Shown: in pieces, positions 10,114 to 20,521 of the stretch
Layout of the letters: the number at the start of each line of letters is the position of its first letter
Numbering within the stretch: the stretch's first letter is position 1
NCBI GenBank assembly: GCA_003116975.1
Contig: BGKB01000075.1
Coordinates: forward strand, 225,222-289,221
From: Aurantiochytrium sp. KH105
Lineage: Eukaryota; Sar; Bigyra; Thraustochytrida; Thraustochytriidae
Reading direction: 5' to 3'
DNA: 64,000 nt
Notes under the pieces: generated by a model
The model's input: only the letters and a program-made list of their open reading frames with translations
Database searches by the model: none
Told to the model about the DNA's origin: nothing
Position numbers and translations under genes: made by a program

Positions 10114-11109
10114 ATGGGAAACACTGCAACCAAGAGCGAGGAGGGCGCCGCTTCACCGTCCCGGCCAAGGCGGAGGCGCCGAGGAAGCTCGGCGTCAAAG
10201 GCGTCCGCTTCAGGCAGTGCGGCTGAGCACGCTGCAATTCCCACTTGCTGTACGTCGTTCCCTATATAGGAAATAGTGAATTGAGAGAGAGGAGAAAGAA
10301 GCCGGAATGAATGTGAATGAGAATGAACATGGTGGGCTCTTTCAGTGCTCTTGCATTGTGTAGAATATGAAAAAACCCGCGAGACAGAGAAAAGGAAAGG
10401 AAAGTAATGATCGATCAAACACAGCAACTAATTGCACACCAAGTTTCAAAGCAAGAACTCAAGCATATTCGTGAATACGTACGTAGACTTGAGCGCGAAA
10501 AATCACGCAAGGAAGAGGACGATTTCTTTCAGGTGAGCGATGTAGAAAAGACACCTGCCCTCGCTTTCAACCCGATGGCCGGACGTATTGCCGAGGTCGT
10601 GTACGACGAAGTGAGGCAGGAAAAGTCACGATACTCGGCGGCCCCTCCACGCGAAAACGAGGTGGACTTGAATCTCTACCTCCACATACTTGCCGTCTTT
10701 CATCGAAATACCGACGACACAGTAAAGCAGCAGTGTAAGTGGCTTACCCTGGCACCCTCGCCCTCTCGTCATCCCCACCGTCTCGGCATGAAGGAGGGAG
10801 GGAGGCAAGGAGAAGGGGGCCTTTTCTTGTGCGTCGACGACCAGTTCGCTGACCAGCATATTCTCTGTCCTCCTGTTAGATGCATTCAAAGCTCTCGATA
10901 GCGACAACGATGGCCGCATTTCGCGGGATGATTTCGTCTACGCACTTTCGTGCATCTTTCCCGGCCTGCCGCTCGCAGAGCTGGAGGTACAGACAGACTT
11001 CGTCTTTGATGCCGTCAAGGTCAATGCTGGCGACACCCTTTCGCCGGAGCATTTCGCTCAGCTCTTTGACTACACAGGCTTTTCGCGCATCTTCACCGTC
11101 AGTTTCTGA
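10114..11109 (+). CDS. CIB-like (calcium and integrin-binding family) EF-hand protein, three exons
   Basis: Small EF-hand adaptor of the CIB family, whose animal members bind integrin tails and TMC channels. Exons 10114-10249, 10444-10734 and 10880-11109 (657 nt, 218 residues). Introns use GTACGT and GTAAGT donors with phases 1 and 1, both restoring family-like sequence: PTCFSKQELK over the first join and YAFKALDSDNDG over the second. The N-terminus MGNTATKS is an N-myristoylation signal, as in several CIBs. Other family marks are the P-A-L-AFNPMAGRIAEVV block (compare ELxxNPFKxRI) and the C-terminal GFSRIFTVSF (compare DFxSTFxIRI). Only one EF-hand loop looks canonical (DSDNDGRISRDD, with Asp at position 12); the others are degenerate. 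A 23-residue basic, Ser-rich insert follows the myristoylation signal. Exon 2's acceptor is pyrimidine-poor, so that boundary is the weakest. Confidence 0.82.
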
Positions 11110-11629
11110 CAAAGCCAAGATAGAGAGAGCTGGCCCTGCAACTGCGAGCAGTCCCAGCGCTCGCAGTTGCAAGTCAGCACAGCAACGCCACGCGCCAAGC
11201 CCCCCGGGAAGCTGAATTCGGTGGTCCGAGGGCTTCTCGGGTCCCGGATGAAAGCACAAGTCTGCGTGGCCCCAGGTTTCTCGGGCGAAACTGCATGCTT
11301 GGTACGAGTCGAACTCGCCCTTGCTCTGCGGCAGCGAAAGGAGGAGGCTCTACTTATCAACCGTGCTGCGCCGCCTTTGTAGATGTAGCGTCGCGTATCG
11401 TATGGTTCCAATCGCGCTCCACGGGGTTTTGGACCCGGACGACAGACACAACAAGGGCCCGAGGCCAAAGCGCAAAGCGCAAAACAAGAACGAGCTCGAG
11501 GCCCAGCGCCCTTCGCGCGCCAGCAAGGCGCGGCGAGGCGCGGCGAGGCGCGGCAACCTGCTAGCAGGGCTGGTGCTCGCCGGCGAGCTTGGTCTATCTA
11601 TCAGTCTGTCTGTCAAGCCCGCTCCGCTC
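11110..11629. other. Intergenic between CIB-like and CINP
   Basis: Contains the CIB 3' UTR and the CINP upstream region. A short GGCGC/GGCGA repeat lies near 11530-11555. No gene seen. Confidence 0.4.
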
Positions 11630-12668
11630 ATGGCCATGACCATGGACAAGAGCGCGGTGGCGGCCGAGGTCGCCGCGGCCGTGAACATGGTGCGAGAGCG
11701 CTGGGAAGCTCTCACACAGCACGGCGCGCAGCTCGCTACGCAGCTGGCAAACCGTCTCATCGAGTCCAGGTACGTGCACGGCCAAACAAAGCCTAGAAGA
11801 AGAAGCGGAAAAAGCTGAAAGTTTCGCTCACGTTTGCCGCGATCAACAATGACTCAGTTACACTGGAGATCCAAGCAATTGGGCAGGCCTTGAGTCAAAT
11901 GCAGACCTTCGTAAACTCGTCGCAGCAAAGGTAAGTTGGATTCATCCATACTTATTGCCACAGAATAGGTAATCATGTCCCGACCAAGGGAAGGCCTTAC
12001 CTTTTCCGAACTTGATGACTCACACTCTATAAAAATTCGTAGATGGACGTAGCTCGCAGCACACTCGTTCTCCGTCTTGAGCAAAATATCAGAGAACTGG
12101 TACGTCAATCTTATGTACATTAATGGTTCGTTTTGAACCGCACACACTGGACCGAAATGTCTGGTCAAAGCAAGAGCGAGAAAAAGGGTCCGCAACACTT
12201 ACAATATACTTTTTAAAATCGATCTTGTCCACGCACAGGAAGCTCAATACGATGAATTCAAACGCGTCGTGTATAGACTCGAGAGCGCATGCGATATGCT
12301 GTCGCGCTCAGACCAATTGGCGCAATCAGAACTTTCATTTCGCTTCAAAGTCAGCACCTTGCTGGACACAGGTATGTTGCGGTCCATGTTTATACTTTGT
12401 ACAACCCATACTTTTTTTCTCCTCCGCTAACAATGACATGGATGTCGCAGAAATCCTACTCAAGGACTTGCTCACATCATTGGGACAGGACATGCAATGC
12501 AAGCGGGATGTATGCAAAGGGCTTCGCCAGCTGACATTGGCTCCTGAAGCCTTTAACGCTTCGACGCATGAACACCTGACCCTCTATTTGGCCATTTGGA
12601 CGGAAGCACCTCTCGCAGAAATGCGCAAATTCAGAATTGCCGAAGTCGCTTTGCTTGCCGAGGTCTGA
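11630..12668 (+). CDS. CINP: CINP-like (CDK2-interacting protein), five exons
   Basis: CINP links CDK2/CDC7, ATR-ATRIP signalling and the replication fork, and also works with the SPATA5-type AAA ATPases. Proposed exons 11630-11769, 11858-11930, 12043-12099, 12239-12371 and 12451-12668 total 621 nt and give 206 residues (human about 212). Every intron is GT-AG (GTACGT, GTAAGT, GTACGT, GTATGT) and the phases agree. The assembled protein follows the family order: an N-terminal W-x-A/L-L-T helix (RERWEALTQHGAQLA), a central coiled coil (LEQNIRELEAQYDEF), then the Leu-rich C-terminal helices with K-R-x-V-x-K-x-L and LTLYLAIWTEAP (compare LSYLSMWLHQP). Two further in-frame Mets follow within six codons of the first ATG. 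Identification rests on remembered family pattern. Confidence 0.8.
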
Positions 12669-12692
12669 TTACGATTCGTCGCAGCGACTTTT

Positions 12693-13169
12693 CTAAGGAA
12701 CGGCTTCGGGCACGCGCCCGTGTGCAACTTCCATCCACCAGAGTGGCATCCGTAGCCCTGCGCTGCTGCTCAGATTAACAAGGTTGTGCGCGATGAGTGA
12801 CACGGCAGCAGCTTTGCTTTCCTTTGTTTGGGTTACAGCACCAACAACCATAATGTAAGCTCCTGTTTTGCAAGAAAGAAGAAGCGATCGCTTCTTGTCT
12901 CATGTTAGCCTCGCGGAAAATGCGTTGATGCATTGCAATTATGCATATAACCTACCTCTTGGTAACCGGGATGTTTCTTGACCAATATGGTAGAGGCGTA
13001 TGCTGGCCACTGCCGTTCCGTCATCGACAAGGTACTCTTGTTCCCCATGGCCCACGATGACTCCCTGAATCCAGAATCTGGCATCCGAGACCGCTTGAAG
13101 CAGCTCGCAGATGTACCGTTTTGGCGCAGCTGTGGTGCTTGGTCTCGTCGGTGCTGCGGACGACGCCAT
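12693..13169 (-). CDS. RMI2: RMI2-like OB-fold protein (RecQ-mediated genome instability 2), two exons
   Basis: RMI2 pairs with RMI1 in the BLM-TOP3A dissolvasome that resolves double Holliday junctions and restarts forks. Exon 1 is 13169-12956 and exon 2 is 12862-12693 (minus strand); the intron is 93 nt with a GTAGGT donor and TTGCAAAACAG acceptor. Together 384 nt, 127 residues (human about 147). The OB-fold strands are readable: WIQGVIVGHGEQEYLVDDG in exon 1 (compare WMQGRVV...LRDPSG), then GAYIMVVGAVTQ over the join (compare GKYVMVMGVVQ), and a closing LWWMEV (compare LWELEV). Such a short two-exon gene is easy to miss in six-frame views. Its stop lies only 24 bases from the CINP stop, tail to tail. 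Confidence 0.85.
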
Positions 13170-14138
13170 CGATCTTGCGAGCACGGCCGTCACTCCCCCA
13201 ATCAATCAATCTCACGGTGATGGTTGGGCTCTCGAGAGCGCCACCAAGCACCTGCTTGGTTCGAACAGGACAGACAGCGAACCGAGCTTTCGTTTGTTCT
13301 GCGCTTCGTGTCAAGCGGCACGGAAAGCCACAAGCAGCTGCCGTCGCCGCGTAGCACCCGGACTGCCGTTCTTCGCGCAGCGCTCGGTGAGCAAGTGAAG
13401 CAAGCATTGAAATGCAAAAGCGACGAATAAAAAATAAAACAGGCTCATCTCCTTCCAAAGACATATTCCGGCGCAAATAAGCGCCGAAAAATTCTTTTTC
13501 CTTTGTGTAAAAATAAAATAGTGGCCCAAGCAAGGCTCGGCGGCCTATAAACGGCTCCGAGTCCGCCAACGGATAGTTGCTATGCAGTGTCACGTGCCGC
13601 TCCCAGCTTCTGCTCGATGGCGTGCCTGCGAAATGGGTGTGCACAGGACGGAAGCAAGGGATGGGAAAGGAGTCGAGAGACGCTAAAGCACCCGCTCATG
13701 CGGACAGCAGTGGTGCAGCAGGCGACGCGAGCAAAAACAGGTACCAAAGGTGCGTGCACACAGCGCCGAAATAGACGTTGAAACAGAAAGGAAAAGGAGC
13801 TTTGACATGAAAAGCGATCATCTAACAGTTTAAGAAGTGTTGAGAGCGCCAAGAGGGAAAAGCCAAGGGTGTGCGCGACGAAGGAGGAAGGTTGCGGAGA
13901 GATTGCATTCGAAAGCAGTGCAAGCAGAACAAAACGTCATCAAGCTCCGCAAAAACAGCAACGCGGGGCGGGTGGACGGGCGTGCGCAGCGACACTCACG
14001 CTCGGAGATCGAGCCTGAGGTAGTCGCGACCCTTGCCTCGAAGTGAAGTGAAGCAAAGGTCATTGGTTTCAAAAAGTGCCGGTGCCTCTTGCGAGGCTGT
14101 GCAGCGCGTAGACAGCTTCGCCACGTTTAAAGGGGAAA
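13170..14138. other. Upstream region between RMI2 and the tubby-like gene
   Basis: About 970 bases without a gene I can support. Short frames exist on both strands but none has domain content. An A-rich patch lies near 13425-13520. Confidence 0.4.
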
Positions 14139-15512
14139 ATGGAGACGCTTGCGCGCCACTTGTCCATGCCTGAACATAGTGCGGCGGGTTCGACTGGCAC
14201 CAACGAGGATATGTTCACATTCGGCAGCCAACCCGGCACGCCACTCTCGCGACGCTTTAGCGACATTGACATGCTCGAGTTTGGCGTTAGCAAGGAAACC
14301 ATTATTGAAGAGCACTTGACCCCGGTCGGCCCGAGTGTTCGCAAGCTGCGGCGATGCCACGTCATTCGCGAGGACAAGGTAAACTTTTACCTTTATTGCG
14401 AGTTGACAGATCGCTTCATGCTCAGTGCGAAAATGGATGGCGACATGATCTACATCTCGCAGTACGAAGAGTTTTGCAGCTCCTTTGTCAGCGAGAAGGA
14501 TCTCATGGAGCGGCCCGGCAAGCTTGGCTCCGGCGAGACCTTTTGCGCCGCTCTGCGTCTAAATTCGCAGACCAAGTCCTTCACCATGTACAATCGTGTC
14601 TGCGAAGGTTGCGACGATGTCTTGGGCATGCACACGTGCGGAGCGCAGTCGCGCGCAAACGGTGACCGTCAAGTTCTCCTGGAAGTCAAGCATGGTAGCC
14701 GCGCCGTCCAGGCTGGACCGGAGTCCTGGATTGATTGCAACATTGTTCATGTCAAGCTTCCCGTCGTGTACGCGGACCTCAGTCGCGATGTCTGGTGCCC
14801 GCGGTTTCCCAAGGGATCGGTCTCTCAACGCTCAGTGGCACCCGCAAACAACACCTATTCTGCCTATAACACCACGTCGTCAGTCAACGGCGCGGTCAGT
14901 GACAGTCAATCGATGTGTCGGAGCTACTCGAACGAGGAGTGCGAAGCCCGCCCGTTGACCCCTGGACGCTCCAAGGCACGGCGTGATTCTGCCGGACCTA
15001 CGTGTAATACTGATTCGCGGCACGAAGAGGATGAATCGAAGGGCGAAGGGCGCGGCAAGTATGGATACTCGTTCTCTGCGGGTAAAAACACCCGCATTGA
15101 CCGGCTCGTGCGCGCAAATTCGGTGCCCGTTACCCGGGCGGACTTGGCAGAGACCGCAGCGGTTGACCCGCTGGCTGGCAACGACAAGGGGGAGTGTATC
15201 ATCAACACGCGTGTTCCTCGGTATGACCGCAACACGGGCAGCTTGCGCATGAAATTTCTGAACAATCGGGTACGCATTGCTTCGTCCAAGAATCTCATTT
15301 TTTGTCTGGATCGTGAGTCCGACAAATTGTCGCCTCAGCCATCTGCCTCGAGCGCGCCAGAAAAGTTTGCGACCGAGGATCGTGTCGTCTTGCAATTTGG
15401 CAAATACAATGATGAGCGCTTCAACCTTGACTTTCGGTTCCCGCTTGCGCCTGTGCAAGCCTTTGGCATTGCACTTTCTCTGTTTAACTGGCAGGCCGGG
15501 AACGACAAGTAA
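14139..15512 (+). CDS. Tubby-like protein (TULP family)
   Basis: Tubby domains bind PtdIns(4,5)P2 and in animals carry membrane receptors into cilia with the IFT-A complex. The 457 residues begin with a short disordered leader. The tubby barrel then extends to the C-terminus: an FYLYCEL start (about residue 87), FMLSAKM, and a KSFTMYN strand. The diagnostic end is NTRVPRYDRNTGSLRMKF, FLNNRVRIASSKN, VVLQFGKYNDERFNLDFRF and PVQAFGIALSLF at about residues 345-450. Between strands there is a long Ser/Thr/charged insert (about 225-335), which makes the domain larger than usual. No F-box is seen, unlike plant TULPs. The ATG is the first in frame. Confidence 0.88.
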   Translation: METLARHLSMPEHSAAGSTGTNEDMFTFGSQPGTPLSRRFSDIDMLEFGVSKETIIEEHLTPVGPSVRKLRRCHVIREDKVNFYLYCELTDRFMLSAKMDGDMIYISQYEEFCSSFVSEKDLMERPGKLGSGETFCAALRLNSQTKSFTMYNRVCEGCDDVLGMHTCGAQSRANGDRQVLLEVKHGSRAVQAGPESWIDCNIVHVKLPVVYADLSRDVWCPRFPKGSVSQRSVAPANNTYSAYNTTSSVNGAVSDSQSMCRSYSNEECEARPLTPGRSKARRDSAGPTCNTDSRHEEDESKGEGRGKYGYSFSAGKNTRIDRLVRANSVPVTRADLAETAAVDPLAGNDKGECIINTRVPRYDRNTGSLRMKFLNNRVRIASSKNLIFCLDRESDKLSPQPSASSAPEKFATEDRVVLQFGKYNDERFNLDFRFPLAPVQAFGIALSLFNWQAGNDK

Positions 15513-15941
15513 AATGCGTCCTCTTCCGAAGAGTCCACCATCGCTCTCAGTAGGAGTAGTAGTAGATCAGAGAGAGAGAGAGAGAGAGAGAGAACCCGCC
15601 CCATGCTGTGATTGAATTGCGTCCAAGATTGACCGTCCGTCATGTTATGCCATTAGTAGGCTGAAATACGCGTCGAGCAATCTTTGGAAACCCCTTTATA
15701 AAAAGTTGACAATTTTTTTCTTGTGTTCAGAGTCAAATTCGAGCAGCATTTCGAAAATTGTCGCTCGCAAACCAACCAATTGATGGCAACATCTTCTCTA
15801 TTCTCCCTTTCTGTTTCCATAATCGTTGGGGGGGAAGAAACCGAGATGAAGACGGAGAAAGTATGGAAGAAAATGGAAGAAGAAGAAGAAGAAGAAGAAG
15901 AAGAAGACGGGAAAAGATGTCATGCAAATGGATACGGCGCG
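15513..15941. other. Convergent 3' ends of tubby-like and THOC3
   Basis: Holds both 3' UTRs. Two pure microsatellites: GA repeat at about 15570-15592 and GAA repeat at about 15878-15907. No gene seen. Confidence 0.5.
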
Positions 15942-17038
15942 TCAGACAAAATTCGCGCCAATTACGCGAACGAATCCGCCGCGTGTGCCCTTTGGCTCCT
16001 CGCCGCAAAAAGCCAGAATCGGCTCGACAGGGTGCCAAGCGACCGCATTAATACCATCCACCATGCTACAGTCAACCATAGTGATCTTGCGGCCCGATGG
16101 CACCTCGACCACAGCAATTGTGCGATCAAGCGATCCGTACGCGATGAAACGGCCATCGCCACTAAAGCTTGCGCTCCGGAGCTGCGTCTCGCTGAGTGTA
16201 AATGTCTGCACGGTGCAGAGCTCCCGCGCATCCCAGAGCGAAAGCAATGCGTCCGTACTTCCAAGCGCGAACCAGGCCCCATCCGGACTGAACTGTAAAG
16301 CAAGACAGTTCGCGGTGTGCGCATCGAGCGCTGCCACGCGCTCGAGCTTACCGCCGCTCGTGTCGAGAACTTTAATTCCGCCACGACCCACGCTGCTCAT
16401 TCCAGCCGTGAGGAAAAGATGTGTACCGTCAGGATTCCAACTCATTTGGTTAATTTGCGCATCTGCGAGCGAGTGGAAATTCACGCTGTCGACGATGCCG
16501 CCTTGGCGCAAGTCAATGAGCGACACCAAATCGTCACGGTCACCCACGGCAATTTGAGTTTCGTTCGGGTGGAAAGCAAGATTAAGATTCGGTCCCGCCG
16601 TATCCCATGTGTTTGCGCATCGACCTGCGCGTGTATCCCAGAGTTTGACAGTTTTATCCTCGGATGCAGAGACGAGCTTGTTCGAATCGCTACGTGCCCA
16701 TCGCACCTGTTCCACGGGATTTCGATGGCCCTTGAGCTCGCGAACCTCACGTGTTTGGCCTGTGCGACCTACAGACCAGAGCTTGATGCCCATGTCCATG
16801 GATGCCGAGGCAAGTAGGGAACCGTTGGCGTTCCATGCCACAGAGAGCACGCGCTGCTCATGGCCGGCCTTTGTTCAACCACATTGTTTAAATTTCGGAT
16901 CCCGCACAGATAAAAGGGCGGTCAGTTGTTGCCTCAAGGTCGATTGATACATGTTTCGGAGCTCGCAGCTGTCCTGTGTCGACGTACCAGCGTTTTGCCT
17001 TTAACGGACGAAAGCCGCTTCACCTCAACCTCGCTCAT
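15942..17038 (-). CDS. THOC3: THO complex subunit 3 (WD40 protein), two exons
   Basis: THO/TREX subunit that couples transcription to mRNA export and limits R-loops. Exon 1 is 17038-16988 (17 codons, starting MSEVEVKR) and exon 2 is 16868-15942; the GTACGT donor and AACAAAG acceptor enclose 119 nt, phase 0. The total is 325 residues (human 351). The join gives TLAGHEQRVLSVAWN, completing the first WD repeat. Seven WD blades follow, including SEDKTVKLWDTRAGR, AVGDRDDLVSLID, GSTDALLSLWDARELC and VAWHPVEPILAF, the last two closely following the THOC3/TEX1 pattern. No membrane or targeting segment. Without exon 1 the protein would lack its start, since exon 2 has no ATG at its beginning. Confidence 0.88.
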
Positions 17039-18378
17039 CTTGGTGGTCTGAGACAAGCTATCCAGGTATCCAACAGCTTCTGCTTTGCGCCAAACGCGAC
17101 CAGTGCAGAGCGAGCAACGGGTTCCTCTCGATAAGGTGCGCTCCGCGCTAGAGAGCAGATCCTCCCTGTTCGCAGCCCAAGAACGCGCGCAAGTGGCCAA
17201 AGTTATTCGTTTGTATCGCAACCACGGGCTCCGGTTTGTTGCTCCACGAGAAAAATGCAAAAAAAATTGCAACAAAAATTAAAAAATCGCAAAAAATGCA
17301 AAAAAATGGAAACCTGAGTCAGTCAAGAAAAACGGAGATCGCGTCGTGCGAAAAGGCTGGTGTTCTGCGTATACCGACTCGGGGCACAAAAATGATGAAT
17401 CGATAAAATGTCGCATGTCAGATGAGTGGAGCATGAAGACCTAATTGGCGTGGCGTCCTTTTTTTTTGATGTCCCGAACCCTGGAGTTTCAAGAGATACC
17501 TTACATTCCGGTCAGATTTAGAAAGCTTTGCAAATATCTATCGATATTTCTGTACAACTAAAAGAACGCGCATACCCGACGTTATGCAAGAGTAATAGTC
17601 AAAGATCAACTAGAGACCTTTTTTAGAAATCGGTCGTGTTTTACGGAAACCCTCGCAAGTTTGCTGCAAACGAAGGCTCCCCTTTGCACGCATACGTAGA
17701 CACGCAGCGTTTGAGCATTGCAAAGCATTCGATCACTCGATAAGTATGACCGCGACGTGTGCAACTTTTGCAGCTGGAACGGCTGTTTGAGTTTTTTCGA
17801 GAGCATTCACCTCAAGCAACATGTAGAGTTCGTACAGATTACATCATTGTGCCACCCGAAAAGTAACGAAGCTGATGTAGCTGCCAACCTGGGTGGTCGT
17901 ACGCTAAGCGACCAGATGCGGGAGCACATTTCCTTGGTCTGTAATTTGGGCGTTGAACTCAGGTCGATGCCCAAAGTCAGAACAGCGTTCGACTTACGGC
18001 GGCACTCGCTCCTTTCTGAAAGTCTTCTTCAGATAGCACCTATTGCGCGAGTGCATGCAAGTAACGATCACAGTTTCAACAGATCAGGGTAAGCCCTCTG
18101 CGGGGAAGCCTCGTTCGGTCGAGTTTTGAGCTGATAAAGATCTCAAAAGCGCGGGTCTGAGCTCCTCGGGCGCGAGCCAGACAAGCAATTTTCTTTGCTG
18201 CCTGGCAGGTCTCTCCCCGCGTGTAAAGCCAGAACAGAAAACATTGTGATGGCGCGTGGTGCCGTGTGTAGGGCAGGGCATTCATGTCTACCAGGTCACT
18301 TCGTTTGAGTCGGGTTCCACTGGAGCAACAAAATCCGAACTCATAACCTTCCACACGGACGACAGAACCGCGACAAGA
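17039..18378. other. Intergenic between THOC3 and the GBP-like gene
   Basis: About 1.3 kb. A marked A-rich island lies at about 17250-17312 (repeated GCAAAAAA-type units) and a T run near 17458. One 124-codon frame at 17718-18092 shows a chance C-x2-C-x12-H-x3-H spacing but no zinc-finger hydrophobics, so it is not annotated. Confidence 0.4.
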
Positions 18379-20355
18379 ATGGAAACACGAAGTCAGACGC
18401 CCTCGCCGCAAGCACAGGGGCAACCATACCCTGCAGGGTGGCGCGCCGCGGGCGCCGCTGTGCGGCTTGTGCGGCCGAGTGTGGACCGCACGCGGATTCA
18501 GGCGGAACCCGACGCACTCTCCCAACTCGAGCTGCTCGGCGACCAGGAGCAGGTCCGTGTCTGCTCGCTGAGCGGGACCCAGCGCGAAGGCAAGTCGACG
18601 CTGCTCAATATGCTTTTCGACGGCGGTGTCCAAGCAGGAACAGGCTTTCAGGCGGGCCATGCCATGGATCCAGAGACGGCGGGACTTTGGATTCGCCTTC
18701 GCAGAGACCCCGAGGATGAGCATGGCTGGTTAGTTATGCTCGACACAGAGGGGCTTGACAGCCCACACGTGCCACAGTTTTACAATTGGTGTCTGGCTGC
18801 GTTGGCACTTCTCGTGAGCGACTGCTTTCTGTATCAGTCGCGTGGTAGCATTGACGCGCGCAGCGTGGATCGCCTCGACGTTATTTTGCGCGTGGCTGAA
18901 CAACTCGCCCGACACTCTCAGCAGGACCAAGACGACAACGAGGCGTCCCAGCCCTCCTTTATGTGGATCCTTCGCGACCATCATCTAACCATGAAGCACG
19001 AGCCGCGCCGCGAGATGTCCGAGAAATTAAGCGAGGTTGCCTTTCGTTCTTTGAAACGGAGTTTCGGTGAAAGGTACGACTGTTTCCCCTTGCCATCGCC
19101 GCATGCTCGACCTGCCGATATCGCTCATCTTGCCTTCGAGGACCTCGAGCCAGCTTTCAAGGACGCTTTTGCTCATCTCAAGCGTCGCGTTCGTGGTCTC
19201 TTGCGTCCTGGCGTACGTCGTGGTGATCGACCCATGACGGGCCCGCTGCTCGCAGGATTGGTCAGGACGTACTGCGCGGCTGTGGGCGACCGCGTCGGCG
19301 CATTGCGCGAGATTGAAGACATGCCAACGCAGGCCCAAATGCTCACGACGCTTGCTGCGGAAAGATCGGTTCGCGCTGGCCTTGCGGCCTATGATGCAAG
19401 GATGAATGCCGCCGCGCTGACAATGAACTCTCTTGGATGCCATCATGCGGTTGCCTTGGAGGCCGCTTCAAAGGCCTTCAGCGCCGCCATGCTTGGAGAC
19501 GCCAACGAGCTGGAGAACCGACAGGCAGCTCTGACGATGCAGAACGAGATTGCCTGCTTTGAAAGTGACTTTTGCCTCCAAGATGGAGAGATTATCGAGC
19601 GTCGCAAGCTTGCAAGCGGGAAACTGAAAAGCCTGGCTATCCAGCTTCAGCGTCGTGCGTCGCAGATGCTCGCAGAGGCAAGGAGCGCATTCGATGAAAC
19701 CTTTGAAGGACCTGCTACTTTTGACAGTCCAAAGGACGTGGACGCATCCTGGCTCGCGCTTTGTGAACGGTTCCCAGACGCAGATCTGGGACGAAATGCC
19801 CAGTGCGTTGCCAAGGTGTCGGAAGCTCGCATTCATGCACAGATTACAGAGACTCTACGCGCGCTGCAAAAGGAGCAGGAGTCGCTGCAAGAGAGGGTAC
19901 GCGTGGAAATGTCTAATTCCGAAGAGACGGCTTTGGTCGAATTTGATCACTTGCGCAATCAGGTGCAATCTCTGAGCACAGACGCTCAAGAGGTTTCCCA
20001 TGCCCAGTTCGTAGCCTTGTCTTCCATTCGCGAGAATATGGGTGCTCTTTCTGCAGGACTCGAAGCTGCGCGGCAAGAATTGGAGACGCTGGGCGCATCA
20101 GCTGTATCTCGTGAGGAACTCGAGTCTGCCGGCTCGCATGTGCAAACGCGATTGACGCGTGTGCACGACCGCCAGAAACAAGTCGAAGAAGCCGCGCAGC
20201 ACAAAGCACGCGAGCTTGAGGCCCAGCTCGAGGCTGAGGTCGATGCCTTGCGGCGAGTCCTGACTACAAAGGACAAAGAGCTGGTTCGTCTTTGGACGGC
20301 CATTGGTGACATTAGTTGCAACATTTCTGAAATCCACGACCATCTCGGATCGTGA
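18379..20355 (+). CDS. Guanylate-binding-protein (GBP)-type large GTPase
   Basis: Dynamin-superfamily GTPase. GBPs hydrolyse GTP, dimerise and act on membranes; in animals they serve immunity, but in protists the role is unknown. The protein has 658 residues. The G domain occupies about 35-290: P-loop GTQREGKS (about 65-72), whose Arg sits at the position of the GBP arginine finger, G3 LDTEG (about 120), and the GBP-type RD motif in ILRDHH (about 197) instead of NKxD. The helical part (about 300-655) ends in a long coiled coil (about 490-640). There is no C-terminal CaaX box. The first ATG in this frame is at 18379; the frame is open further up but lacks ATG. Confidence 0.88.
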   Translation: METRSQTPSPQAQGQPYPAGWRAAGAAVRLVRPSVDRTRIQAEPDALSQLELLGDQEQVRVCSLSGTQREGKSTLLNMLFDGGVQAGTGFQAGHAMDPETAGLWIRLRRDPEDEHGWLVMLDTEGLDSPHVPQFYNWCLAALALLVSDCFLYQSRGSIDARSVDRLDVILRVAEQLARHSQQDQDDNEASQPSFMWILRDHHLTMKHEPRREMSEKLSEVAFRSLKRSFGERYDCFPLPSPHARPADIAHLAFEDLEPAFKDAFAHLKRRVRGLLRPGVRRGDRPMTGPLLAGLVRTYCAAVGDRVGALREIEDMPTQAQMLTTLAAERSVRAGLAAYDARMNAAALTMNSLGCHHAVALEAASKAFSAAMLGDANELENRQAALTMQNEIACFESDFCLQDGEIIERRKLASGKLKSLAIQLQRRASQMLAEARSAFDETFEGPATFDSPKDVDASWLALCERFPDADLGRNAQCVAKVSEARIHAQITETLRALQKEQESLQERVRVEMSNSEETALVEFDHLRNQVQSLSTDAQEVSHAQFVALSSIRENMGALSAGLEAARQELETLGASAVSREELESAGSHVQTRLTRVHDRQKQVEEAAQHKARELEAQLEAEVDALRRVLTTKDKELVRLWTAIGDISCNISEIHDHLGS

Positions 20356-20521
20356 GACTTGATTGTTTTTCTTGTTGCTTTGTCTTGTCAAGGATAAGCT
20401 GCGCGCGTGCGCGCCACACAAAAGCAGAGAACAAGTAAAGCTGCCTATTTGGAATACAATTGGTTGGGCACTCGACCCTACCTTGATAACACCGGTTCCC
20501 CCTTTTCCCGCGCACTGAATG

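Noticed and set aside
13250-13275. GGTTCGAAC resembling a tRNA T-arm (B box)
   Set aside because: No matching A box or cloverleaf stems at the right distance on either strand.
17718-18092. 124-codon frame with C-x2-C-x12-H-x3-H spacing
   Set aside because: Lacks the conserved Phe and Leu of C2H2 fingers, only one copy, and the rest of the frame has no coding character.
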